From positions 36,953,751-37,017,750 of the forward strand of contig CM046871.1 in NCBI GenBank assembly GCA_025617745.1: 64,000 bases of DNA, in the 5' to 3' direction. Position numbers and translations under genes: made by a program. Origin of the DNA: Heliocidaris erythrogramma (taxonomy: Eukaryota > Echinodermata > Echinoidea > Camarodonta > Echinometridae). The notes beneath the pieces were generated by a model. The model made no database searches and was not told where the DNA came from. It was given only the letters and a program-made list of their open reading frames with translations. Shown in pieces: positions 10,356-20,268 of the stretch. Numbering within the stretch: the first letter of the stretch is position 1; each line of letters begins with the position of its first letter.

Positions 10356-10579
10356 AAATATTTTGGTCACATCAAAGGCCATCAGAGTCTCTTAAAAGAA
10401 ATTATGTTGGAGGTGAGAGTAGAAGGTAGTAGACCAAGAGGCAAGCCGAGAACCAACTGGGATGAGGACGTTAAGACCGGGAGAGGAAAAACACTGTGCA
10501 CTAGAAAGGCACAGAACAGAGATGTGTAGAAAAATGTTGTAATCAACCTCCGAACCCGGAGAAGATACCACAATAGATA
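10356..10579 (+). pseudogene. C-terminal fragment of a LINE reverse transcriptase
   Basis: The + frame from 10356 reads KYFGHIKGHQSLLKEIML, then RVEGSRPRGKPRTNWDEDVK. This matches the well-known tail of many LINE RT proteins (GHIxRH..L..xxLEGxVEGxRxRGRPRxxW). The frame continues past one in-frame TAG at about 10526-10528 to a stop at 10577-10579, with an RTRRRYHNR ending. It lies immediately right of the TIR element. It is 5'-truncated and inactive. Confidence 0.75.
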
Positions 10580-10865
10580 GAAACTGAACATGTTGTCCGA
10601 GGAGCAATTGTCCCTAAAGCAAACTAAAACACTTAAAAAAAAACTAACCACCACTTCCAACACCAACACTAATACACTCCCACTGTTGAGAAAGCCGGAC
10701 TATATACATAACCAAAAACATTGTACTGGTTTATTTCATAAGTCCTCTGGCAACTGAATTATCTCATTTCCATAAGCTTTATACACGATCCACCCAGTTC
10801 AAGCAGTCAATATGTTAACATCTGGGTTCTGCCATGTAACATTCTGCTGTCTAATTATCACCAAG
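10580..10865 (+). other. Intron 2, right end: no feature seen
   Basis: Non-coding; ends in the acceptor of exon 3. Confidence 0.5.
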
Positions 10866-10918
10866 GTGAGTGGGCCGGGACCGGCAACCCTCCGGCGCAA
10901 GAGACTACTCCGGCACTG
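10866..10918 (+). CDS. Exon 3: Pro/Thr linker after SUEL domain 1
   Basis: The acceptor ATCACCAAG ends at 10865 and the donor CTG|GTAAGT begins at 10919. The exon is 53 nt, phase 1 to 0. It completes the last Cys of SUEL domain 1, then reads EWAGTGNPPAQETTPAL. It has the same phase pattern, position and end (ACTG or CGCTG, then GTAAGT) as exon 6, so the two are likely duplicates. This is a flexible extracellular linker with no domain of its own. Confidence 0.75.
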
Positions 10919-11569
10919 GTAAGTAAACTTTTAATGACACTTGCTATTTTCTCCCATAATCTTACCAACCACACCTAAGATCTTAGTATATCTGAAGTAT
11001 TTATCAAGTTGATAGCTCTTACCAGTCCTTGCATGGGACCAAATATTGAATAAAATTATGCTCCGATGTGTCAGATTATGATTACAGTTCCATGATACTT
11101 AGTAACGTATAGAGAATAAAAAAACAATGTATATTCCCACTTACCCATATCATAATTTTAACACCTTCTAATTTTTGTAAGGATTACATCGGCCTTATGA
11201 ATTTATGCCAGCATAAACTTGCCTTTATTATAATTGAATGATATCTAACATTAAAGTCTATGTTTGAATTGTCTAGTGGCTAATGCCCAAAATTTTGAAC
11301 ATGTTGAAGTGACCTTGTCATGAGAGTACCCATTCTATTGCCTCATTTATACACTGGTAAGTCTCCAAATTATTCCTCCCCTCTCTCATGCTTTCTCTCT
11401 TTCTCTTTCTCTGTATCTCAAACTCTTTTTTATCCGCATTCCCCCTTTCCCCCTCTCTCTCTCTCTCCTTTTTCATTGTTATGACAGATGAAAAATGTCG
11501 TATTTCAAAGCCTATCATATAATTCATTTTCATTTTTTTTTCTTTCCTTATTTTGTTTTACCCTCCTAG
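10919..11569 (+). other. Intron 3: CT-rich microsatellite
   Basis: Non-coding. A CT-rich tract at about 11375-11470 and T-rich sequence at about 11527-11560 form the 3' pyrimidine region. Confidence 0.55.
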
Positions 11570-11591
11570 GCTCCTACCACAGTACCAGCAG
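11570..11591 (+). CDS. Exon 4: 22-nt linker microexon
   Basis: A strong pyrimidine tract with CCTCCTAG ends at 11569; the donor is G|GTTAGA at 11592. Phase is 0 to 1, encoding APTTVPA plus one base. Exon 7 begins with the same APTTV peptide in the same phase, which supports this very small exon. The last base (G) joins AC of exon 5 to give Asp. The donor is slightly weak. Confidence 0.65.
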
Positions 11592-12552
11592 GTTAGACTG
11601 ATATTATTTTTTTCCTTTTAGTCATAATGACTGTATCTAATTATATCCTGAATTACATTATTAAGTTGATTATTATTCCTTTACTAACATAGGATAATAC
11701 CTCTGTACAATTATCAGTGGCTGCATACTGCATGTTATTATACCGTATATGTTTTACTAATAAATCATAAATTTACATGTACATGAAATTAATGTCCTGA
11801 CTTGTTTTGCCCCACAATATGTTAACTTTCAATAGCAACCAGTTTCACTAACTCATCACAACCATGTACACTCATTTTATGTAGTTTATTATCCATAAAT
11901 GTATTTTATACTAACAACAGTTGTAGTCCAAATTGAATGGATTTATCATCATAACTACCGTATCTTTCGCGGTGCCACCAGACACAATACTGCGCTATTT
12001 ACATAATATAGTGTTCAGTGGTCATAATAATTATTGTCATCATTAGTTTCGTTCACACGATGGGAGCTGAACTTTAATTTTCGCTTGTAGTTTCAAAACT
12101 TTAAGTTAACTTGAAGTTATCTTGTAGTTTAGGAACGTATGAACGGACTCGTGGTTTCGAAACTTTGTGGTTCTAGAACCACAAGCGAGCTCGTGATTAA
12201 GCCCTTAACCACGAGCAGCGGGGGTCCTCCGTCGAAGTCTCGGCCCATGTGAACGTAATAAACTTTAAGTTTCGCAAGCTTGTGGTTAGGAATGACCTAG
12301 CTGTTTATATTACATTTCCGGGTCATACCCTTCGCGCGAATTATTAACACAGGATCTGTATGTGTACTGTACACACAATCGGTAGTATCTGCTTCCGGAG
12401 TTAACCTAGCCTTTTGACAAGGCCTCGTGACTTGGCTATTTTCCTCGTCATGCTGTGCCTGAGATGAGACTAGCCGGCCACGAAAAGAATCAACACGGCC
12501 CGGGTGAACGCGCGATCGAGCGACATTAGTCGCGATGCCTTTTGGAACCTAG

Positions 12553-14170
12553 GTTTATTTATTTATTTATTTATTTATTTCTGATATTTATACAGGGTGA
12601 CTCATTATCACCAATATTGGTGGTCTTCCATGAGGCCCTGATAGCAATAGTAAGTAACAATAATAGCCAACAAAATCATGAAAATAAACTCATAACCAAA
12701 AAAAAATAAGAACAAACATAAATATATATATATACATGTATATACAAAGAATATGGTATCCTCGTAATCAAAATTGGTTTTACGAAAATGTTGAAATTGT
12801 TCCACATTCCTGTCATCTTAATTCATAATGTATAGACGGTGATATTTTCAAAAATCTGTTGAAAAATAACCATTTATATATGGGTTATTTTGAAATGGCA
12901 TTGTATAATTTTGAAAGTACACACAAGAAGTATAAAGACTACTTTAGCTCAGTATAGAAACAAAATTGTTATATACATATTTACAAAACATATTATAGGG
13001 TAGTATACTTATTCAAAGATTACACAATGATTGCATCTAATATAGTATAACAATCGACTGTACAGTGTCTCTTATGAAACAATAAAATGCAAATTATTTA
13101 TTGATTATAAATGATATGAAATCATTCATACATTTTGAAAAGCATTATGTCATCGTACATTTTTGGGCAAAGAAACAAACCATCAAACATATTTTCCAAA
13201 TCAGGGCAACAAAAAATGACATATTACTGATGAAGACAAATATAAAATAGCATCAAGTGAAATTTTCTAGCAATAAGAATGAATATGACTCATTTACCAT
13301 GCTGTTATGTAAACAATCAAACCAATCCTTTGCGATAAGGAATGACTCATAAAATTTCTTATTGCGAACAGATTTTGCAAGATCTTTTGAACATATATTT
13401 AAAAGTGTTCACAGAGCTTGCCATTTTTAGTGATCTGTCCAACTGATTCCATGCTATAATTGAAGATACGAGGGGCTATGTTTAAAGCATTCTGTTTTAT
13501 ACTTTGGCACAGAAAGTAAACCTTCATCTGCCTGCCTCGTATGATACTGATGAATGTCACTTACTTTAACTAAACTTTCTTGTAAATAGGATGGTGCCAA
13601 ATTGTGTGTACACTTGAACATCATAGTAACACGCTGAAATTCAAATCGTTTCTCAATTGGCATCCATTTCAGATTGCTAATTAATTCACTTGATGGAGTC
13701 TCATAACTTTTGTTTGAAATTATTCTAGCAGCTCGTTTTTGAACTTTCTGAAGCTTATACGTTTGTTCCTGATATCGATTTGACCACACAGAGGAACAAT
13801 AATCAAAGTGAGGCAACACGAGTGCATTATACAGCATCTTTAAAGATGTTAATGGTAAATAATCCTTCGCTCGTTTTATTACACTGACATTTCTCTGCGT
13901 TACCTTTGTTACTTTGTCAACGTGTTTGGACCAATTCAATTCTTCATCAATTAATATACCAAGACATTTGGCGACATTAACTCTTTTCAATACCTTTCCA
14001 TTTATAGAAACATTGAAGGATGTTATTTTGTTTAAATTAGCACGCGAAGCTATGACCATCACGCATGTCTTCTCCGTGTTTAGTACAAGGCGGTTTTGAT
14101 TAATCCATACCATTAATTCTTCCAATGCGAAAGAAAGTTTTTCTTCAACCTCAGTTTCCATCAACCTCAG
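12553..14170 (-). mobile_element. 5'-truncated CR1/L2-like LINE inside the inverted-repeat element
   Basis: On the reverse strand this runs from the RT fragment (14164 down) through an about 800-bp AT-rich 3' UTR to a tail of AAATA-type repeats at 12553-12580. Such tandem-repeat tails are usual for CR1/L2-group LINEs. It is truncated before the catalytic YADD box. Confidence 0.78.
13454..14164 (-). pseudogene. Reverse transcriptase C-terminal fragment of the LINE at 12553-14170
   Basis: The 236-codon frame carries the RT region after the active site: WINQNRLVLNTEKTCVMV, KCLGILIDEELNWSKHVDK, LVLPHFDYCSSVWSN and KRAARIIS. These are hallmarks of CR1/L2-type LINEs. The first half of RT, including YADD, is missing. 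Near the end a frameshift (about 13460-13475) throws the reading into a premature stop; the usual ending wording (WNQLDRSLKMASS) continues in another frame to about 13364. It is therefore non-functional, and is a different subfamily from the LINEs at 1-3868. Confidence 0.88.
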
Positions 14171-14690
14171 TTTCCATCGTCCGATATGAATTATTCACGA
14201 GTTGACATTTGTACGCTAAAACGGTATCTGCGGGGCTTGCTTTCCATGATTGATGTACTAGTAGCTTGCACGGGCCGCGCTAGCTCGAGATGAAGGCGAA
14301 TTTGCATACCAAATGTATGCTGACGTCATGCGAAGATACGTTTGCTGATTGGCTCCTACCTATAAGGTAGCAGATCCTCGCTAGGAACAAAGGATAACAT
14401 AAGAAATACAGGCCAGGTTCCAAAAGGCCCTCGGACTCACGTCGCTCGATCGCGCATTCACCGGGCTGGGCGGCTAGTCTTGTTATGCAGCCACTACTAG
14501 CTTACTTGCCGAGAAAAATAGCCAAGTCAAGAGGGCCTTGTCAAAAGGCTAGGGTTAACCACGAAGCACGCTCGGCTTGTACTTTGAGTTCGTTGTTTCA
14601 GGCTGGCGTGAACCCTCGCTGAGGTTATATAGGGACTTGTGGTTTCGTTAACTTAAAGTTTCGAAACCACGAGTCCCGTATGAACGTACC

Positions 14691-15202
14691 TATTATGGGG
14701 ATGACACCATCGTCAGAAATGGTTTTGGAATTGCCCTCCCCTCCGTCCCTAACTGTCATGGTCACAAACCTTCCTGTCCGTACCGCTTGTTATATCTGAA
14801 ATGATATTAATAACCGTGAAATATTGGACATGACTACCGCCTCGGTAAACACCGGTGGTTTACCTTAGGTTGCGTTGTTTTTGCGCTTGACATCGGCATA
14901 ATCTTATACACGGACATGTGAGTACGCAGGGGACCTTCCGTCAGCACAGCTTATTTTCCATTTCCACTTGCCATTCATTCATCGCGGTATCTTTGAACGA
15001 GCCTTAACAGTGTTTTGTTTATGTTTATAGTTATATCTGTCTTTTAAAAAATGTTTTTTTTTGCCTCTGACGAAGTTTCTGCTAGGATCGAAAGCTCAGG
15101 CCCCTTTTGACTCTGTTTTAAAAATTGTATATATTTCTAATCTGATGTTTTATATTTTTATGTTTAGCTCGTGTTGTTGTTTATGTTTGTGTTCATGTTT
15201 AG
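14691..15202 (+). other. Intron 4, right end: no feature seen
   Basis: Non-coding AT-rich DNA leading to the exon 5 acceptor. Confidence 0.5.
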
Positions 15203-15481
15203 ACGTTCAAGTGTATGTCCAATGTCAATGGTGGAACATTAACGACCGTATCGGGTGCGCATCTGGAGGATATATTACGATAATATGGGGGTACTGCACG
15301 TTTATCAACGATTGTGACGATGACTATTATTTCGAAGAATGCCAAGTTGACCTAACATCTGAATACGCCGGTAGTTGCAACGGGGAAGAACACTGCAGAG
15401 TTCGCTGTGGGAACGGCTGGGACCGCCCCAGTGGATGTTCCCATGGCAACAACCGCAGATGGATTTATGTTGGTTATCATT
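15203..15481 (+). CDS. Exon 5: SUEL-type lectin domain 2 (whole domain in one exon)
   Basis: The acceptor TGTTCATGTTTAG ends at 15202 and the donor T|GTGAGT begins at 15482. Phase is 1 to 1, about 93 residues. The peptide starts DVQVYVQCQWWNINDRIGC, continues through a Cys- and Asp-rich stretch to GSCNGEEHCRVRCGNGWDRP, and ends RRWIYVGYHC. This fits the SUEL/rhamnose-binding lectin pattern: GCxSGxxITI near the start, SCNGEEHCxVRC in the middle, VxYxC at the end. The usual YGR and FGDPC signature motifs are replaced (WGYCTF and WDRPSGC), so classical galactose/rhamnose binding is doubtful. Domain 1 is split by an intron at the equivalent of SCNGEE; this one is not. Confidence 0.9.
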
Positions 15482-16070
15482 GTGAGTTTATATTGCTCTT
15501 GAATCTTTTTATTTCTCACTGATTTTGTACTTGTCGAATCCCCGTTTTTTCTCTTAACGATCTGTTAACGCTATAATATCAGTCATTCGCAAGAAATGTC
15601 TTATACAAAGTGAGCAACGTATTTATTTACATTCATTATAGTGGGTAAATCTCGTTGTTTAATGAATATAAGCAACTTTGATATTTACACTTTATTGGTT
15701 GGTTTGTCACTTATGGTAAATATTGTATATATTTTGTGTCAATCAATTAAAACTAACATGAAATTAACATGCACAATTATTTTGAATCCATTGTCATATA
15801 TACTGCAAGAAGCTTAGCCCATATAAATATGTAATTACTAATACGTATATCAATCCATATGCACGTAATGCTTTGTGGAAATCCATGACATTTTTATATG
15901 CTCATTAAATAGCCAATATAATAAAATGTTCGATGGCCTGCAATAATGGCAACAAAAGCCTGCGTCATCAATTATTTAGTATGATGTCAGAAAACACTTG
16001 TAGTATTTCCTCCGACGGAGAGGAAGGTAGTCAAAATTTTTAGTTTTTGCACACGAGCCGCCAATAGACC
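15482..16070 (+). other. Intron 5, left part: no feature recognised
   Basis: AT-rich, without coding signal or repeat structure that I can support. Confidence 0.5.
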
Positions 16071-16208
16071 CGGGGGCGTTTCATCAAGTGTCTTGTCGGT
16101 GATTTTTACCGACAAATTTGCTCTCAGCCAATCAGATGCAAGGATTTCAGTAGCTTATAACAGTTATTGCAACTTGTCGTTGATGACAAGTTTTACGAAA
16201 TAGGTCCC
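16071..16208. mobile_element. MITE-like element, copy 2 (inverted and diverged)
   Basis: It contains the reverse complement of the core of the 4919-5052 element (GATTTCAGTAGCTTATAACA and CAGCCAATCAGATGCAAGGA). Its ends are CGTTTCATCAAGTG and GACAAGTTTTACGAAATAGG, decayed forms of the same inverted repeats. Confidence 0.8.
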
Positions 16209-16569
16209 TGTTCACAAATATATTCAACTTGTATGCATACTTTTGAAATAGAGGTTGTTCTTGACTACCTGGAAGCTTGTCAGAGGCTTGTCAGACATAG
16301 CAACAAGTAATGTATGCAAACTGGATTCCAAGTATTGTAGTTCATTCATTAATAACAGGTTAATGAAATACCTCGTTACTAGGTCCCCAGGAAAGATACA
16401 TCCATAAACTATTCCCTGACATAGGACTGCATCAGGGGCTGTTGCGGTCTTTGTCATGCCACTCAAGAGTGATATCTTACAAAAGTCACTTGTTTTGCTT
16501 TCATTTCTTTATCCGACACCGATGGAATATCTCGGGATACTTTTTGCTTGTAATAATAAATGTCTTGTT

Positions 16570-16822
16570 TACCCAGGATAGCCTCATCAGTATTATTTAC
16601 TGTTCTCCCTGAGGGTCCTGCAATCATACTATTACCCCGGCTTTAGCCGAGCTACCATCATGGTGCTTGCTACTGGGTGACCATTTACCTTAACCTGGGT
16701 GGAGAGTGGCAAACTGTAGATTAAATTTTTGCCAAAGGACGTTAGTTTCTTGGCCGGGACTTGAACCCCATACCTTGTGCTTCACAGTCCGGCGACTTAT
16801 CCACTAGATCACATCACCTCCA
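16570..16822 (-). mobile_element. tRNA-derived SINE
   Basis: On the reverse strand from about 16822 the sequence is tRNA-like. It has an A-box-type TGATCTAGTGGATAAG and a B-box-type GGGTTCAAGTCCCGGCC (+ strand about 16754-16771) at normal tRNA spacing. A non-tRNA body of about 180 bp follows (CTACAGTTTGCCACTCTCCA, TAGCTCGGCTAAAGCCGGGG). It ends in AT-rich sequence near 16550. No gene. Confidence 0.8.
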
Positions 16823-16845
16823 GTTAATGCTTATTAATGCCTCAT

Positions 16846-16862
16846 TATTATTATTATTATTA

Positions 16863-16909
<47 letters not shown>

Positions 16910-16912
16910 ATA
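16846..16912. repeat. (ATT)n microsatellite
   Basis: About 22 tandem ATT triplets with one interruption, abutting the head side of the SINE, then AATAATAATA. Confidence 0.95.
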
Positions 16913-17260
16913 ATAATATATTTGTCATATATCAACACATGTTAACAATATTTGACGAAAGCTGAAAAAGTGAATCCAATCACTGGTGCCCTCGGGCATT
17001 CCATTCTCTTTTTCAATAGTATCTTTAATGGAGAAGTTCGTAATCAATTTGATCGAAGCCCATGTACAGTGCTGGTAAGCTTTGAATTCAACTGATAAAT
17101 TTTCTCACTTTGCACTTTCTCCAATAGTGGGAGAATGAGTAAAACCGAAAGTGTTTCATTCAGTGACATAAGCGTTACAAAACAGTATTCATTTGTCACA
17201 ATGTCTATTTTTTGTCTTCTCATATTCATCTCTTACACATTTTTTCCTATGATGATCAAG

Positions 17261-17322
17261 GCACAGGAGGCGAACCTCTGGTAGAGGAGACTACTACAAG
17301 TAGTACAGCCGTGACAACGCTG
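17261..17322 (+). CDS. Exon 6: Thr/Ser linker after SUEL domain 2
   Basis: The acceptor ATGATCAAG ends at 17260 and the donor CTG|GTAAGT starts at 17323. The exon is 62 nt, phase 1 to 0. Its first two bases (GC) complete the terminal Cys codon of SUEL domain 2 (TGC). It then encodes TGGEPLVEETTTSSTAVTTL, an extracellular linker likely to be O-glycosylated. It parallels exon 3 in phase and place. Confidence 0.8.
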
Positions 17323-18101
17323 GTAAGTAAAACTTTTTACAATTAAATCTGAATTATATCAATATTAGGGAGTGTTATACAATCGATAAAATGCCATAAG
17401 AAAGTAATAGCGTACAACTGCCACCACCATTATATCTAACAGTATGGCGTAAATATTTTAGACAGGAATATGACCAATTACTCAAAAGCAGTTAGAGTCA
17501 CGTCCATCTGGTACTAACACGCTAAAAACTACTTTCGAAACATAATCTCAAGGGCAATTTCAAAGGCCTATTGTAGTGCCCATAGAAATCAGGTTCGGAT
17601 TATGTAATACGCGATTGTAATGTTCGCACATTTCTAAAGGTGACAGACAGGTCTATTGAAATTGTCTTGAGTTTATTTTTCGAAAGTAGTTTTTATCGTG
17701 TTTACTTTGCATCCACTACCATTTATCGACTTTTGATAATAAACTATAGGTCCGCCAGTTATCCAGGCTCTCATGCGAATGTTTTGCTCTCTATGAACTG
17801 ATGAAGAATGCTAGAGAAAGAGAGTTTTGAAACAGCAAGATTGCCAGACGAGTCTATGGATACGAATCTAAAGAGAGAGAAAGAGACAGAGAGAGATAAT
17901 AGCGCAACTTTATGGAAAAAGGCATGTAATTCCCCCTTCCATCTCTCTCTGTCATGATCTTAATCTGTCATTATATATCTTCCTCCTTCTCTTTTTCTCT
18001 ACACCTCTCTAATTCTCACATCACCTCTCCCCCTTTCCAACTTTCACAAGACTGTTGCAAAAAAAAAATAATTGTCTGCATCAATTTCTGTGTTCTTTCA
18101 G
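17323..18101 (+). other. Intron 6: no gene; an imperfect inverted repeat and GA/CT tracts
   Basis: Segments GCTAAAAACTACTTTCGAAA (about 17521) and TTTCGAAAGTAGTTTTTATC (about 17677) are inverted copies and enclose other inverted matches (AGGCCTATTG... and ...AGGTCTATTG), suggesting a small degenerate foldback or MITE of about 180 bp. GA repeats lie at about 17870-17895 and CT-rich sequence at about 17935-18010. Confidence 0.55.
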
Positions 18102-18159
18102 GCTCCGACCACTACCGTGACTACGGGAATCTCTACTGCGCAGGCGACTACACCATCTG
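18102..18159 (+). CDS. Exon 7: Thr-rich linker (duplicate of exon 4)
   Basis: The acceptor GTGTTCTTTCAG ends at 18101 and the donor G|GTGAGA starts at 18160. Phase is 0 to 1. It encodes APTTVTTGISTAQATTPS and one base. It begins with the same APTTV as exon 4. The sequence is mucin-like and has no fold of its own. Confidence 0.78.
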
Positions 18160-18539
18160 GTGAGACCATTACTCTTCCGAACAAACTTATTAATATTAAG
18201 AAAATATTTTTAAACATGGTAAATGGATTACAATAGAGATGTTTGTCTTGCAATATGCAAATAACGGTATAAATGAACACAACTTAAACACGCACACCGT
18301 GGGGCACTGTAATCAAATTTTCATGATTTGGACAATGTTAATTAACTCTGGTCACATTTTTTACACCACTTTCACACTTTAGGAGATCTATACAATGTGC
18401 AAAACGCTATGTGCACAGTCTGTTCACATTTTCTGACATGCTGTGGTTTTATAGAGAATCACGAATTGTACTCCATAGTATGAGCGCAGAACACTTCAAG
18501 GTTTTGGCAATAGAAACACACTTTGTTCAAATAACAATA

Positions 18540-19450
18540 ATACTGCTCGACACAATTTTAATGATTTCACAGTGATGTGGGAACACTGTGTTCACGATCT
18601 ACTGACACTGTGTGACTTCCACACCACAGTTTGGATATGTAACACTGTTGAACAGTGGACGATTTATTTTTTTCAGTTCACATTGTATTCATTCTGGTAA
18701 TTGTTTTCATTATGTGGTCACACTTTGTTCATTATATGGCCATAATGTGGTTACGCTTTGTTCATACTATTACTGTAGTCACAATGCCTTCATATTGTGG
18801 GCACACTGTGTTCATACTGTGGTCACACTTTGTTCACTCTGTGGCCACAGTGATGTGAAGACTCTGTGTTCATACTGTGGTCACACTTTGTTCACTCTGT
18901 GGCCACAGTGATGTGAAGACACTGTGTTCACGGTCTGCTCACACTATGCGATGCTGTGTGACTTATAGACCTCAGTTTTGATATGTAACATTATTAAACA
19001 GTTGACGAATTGATTATAATGTGTTCACATTATGTTCATAATATGGTCATAGTGTTGTCACATTGTGTTCATACTGCGGTTGCACTGTCTTAATAGGGTG
19101 GTCAAACTGTGTTCATACTGTGGTTACACTACTTTCATACTGTGGTCACACTGTGTCATAATGTGTTCATACTGTGGGAACACTGTGTTCATACCGTGGT
19201 CACATTCTGGTCCTACCATGATCGCACTGTGTTCATGCTGTGGTCACATTGTGCTCATAGTGTGGTCACACTGTAGTCACTCAGTTGTCGCATTCAATTC
19301 ATACTGTAGTTGCACTGTGTTCATCCGGTCACTTTGTGTTCTTATTGTGGTAACATTGTCTTCATAGCGTGGTAACCTTGTGTTCTAATTGTGGTCACAT
19401 TGTGTTCTTGCTGTGGTCACACTGTGTTCATACTGTTTTTACACCGTTGG
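18540..19450. repeat. Degenerate about 22-bp minisatellite in intron 7
   Basis: Variants of CACACTGTGTTCATACTGTG recur roughly every 22-24 bp, densest from 18655 to 18920 and 19020 to 19450 (for example ACTTTGTTCACTCTGTGGCC, TCATACTGTGGTCACACTG). The apparent open frames rich in CSHCVHTV are products of this repeat and not genes. It ends about 30 bp before exon 8. Confidence 0.88.
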
Positions 19451-19480
19451 CACAATTTTCTTCATTCCTAAAACTTACAG

Positions 19481-19723
19481 ATAATATGATTACTACTCAG
19501 TCAACTACATCATCGCCTCCTCCTAACACATTTCTCGATACCACAACGTCTCAACCATCGACGCAACACACAATGACGTCAAAGCCTTCGACGCAATCAC
19601 AACTATCCACGCAAAACATCACGACATCAATGACCACGCTTGGTACCAATGGAATGCAAACGACCGAGAACATTACGACTCCTGCGCAGAAACCCTTGGC
19701 AGAGATTCTCACCGCCTGCTTCG
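19481..19723 (+). CDS. Exon 8: Ser/Thr-rich mucin-like stalk
   Basis: The acceptor AAAACTTACAG ends at 19480 and the donor TTCG|GTAAGG is at 19724. The exon is 243 nt, phase 1 to 1. It encodes about 81 residues dominated by Thr, Ser, Gln and Pro with repeats of the type STQ (PSTQHT, PSTQSQLSTQN) and ends LAEILTACF. This composition marks a heavily O-glycosylated extracellular stalk between the lectin domains and the GAIN region, as is common in adhesion GPCRs. The open frame extends left into the intron minisatellite only by chance. Confidence 0.8.
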
Positions 19724-20213
19724 GTAAGGAGAAGAAGAAAATTAGAGAAAATATGAAAATAAAATGGTGGAAGTGAAATGACAAGAAGGGAGCGTGCTTG
19801 CTAATAACGAAAAAAAAAAAACAATAAAGTAGAGGAAGAAAAATAAAATATAGGGAGCATGAAATAGAAAGAGGAAGAATATAAAAAAGAATAATGAAAG
19901 CCATATCCTTACCCTAATACATCTTTCTTCGCCTTATAATTCCGTGAATTTAACCTCTGAAATTCTTGTTTTCTTGTTCTTTTTCATCCCACTCTCTCTC
20001 TCTCTGTCTCTCCGTCTCTACACCCACCCACACATACACTTATGTCTGCTCATATATGTGAAGATACCCAACTTAAACATTTCGACAGCGTCTCGGTAGT
20101 GTACATTGGGTAGTGTGAGGATTGGTGAGACAGAAGACCTTTGAAATTCTTGTTTCTGGTTATTTTTCATCCCCCTTTTCTTCTCTCTCTCTCTACACCC
20201 ACCCACACACACC

Positions 20214-20268
<55 letters not shown>

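Larger units (their letters stand above)
12049..14690. mobile_element. Large inverted-repeat (foldback-like) element, invaded by a LINE
   Basis: The left part (about 12120-12551) and right part (about 14413-14690) are inverted and diverged copies. Left: GGAACGTATGAACGGACTCG, GACAAGGCCTCGTGACTTGG, CGCGATCGAGCGAC, TTTTGGAACCT. Right, reversed: AGGTTCCAAAAGG, GTCGCTCGATCGCGCATT, AAGTCAAGAGGGCCTTGTC, CCCGTATGAACGTACC. The outer arms also contain internal palindromes (CTTTGTGGTTCTAGAACCAC). No transposase is recognised. The middle is occupied by a reverse-strand LINE (12553-14170). Outer boundaries are approximate; no target duplication was established. Confidence 0.7.

Noticed and set aside
18612-19367. 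Cys/His-rich open frames resembling a zinc-binding protein
   Set aside because: Produced by the 22-bp minisatellite; the frame changes freely.
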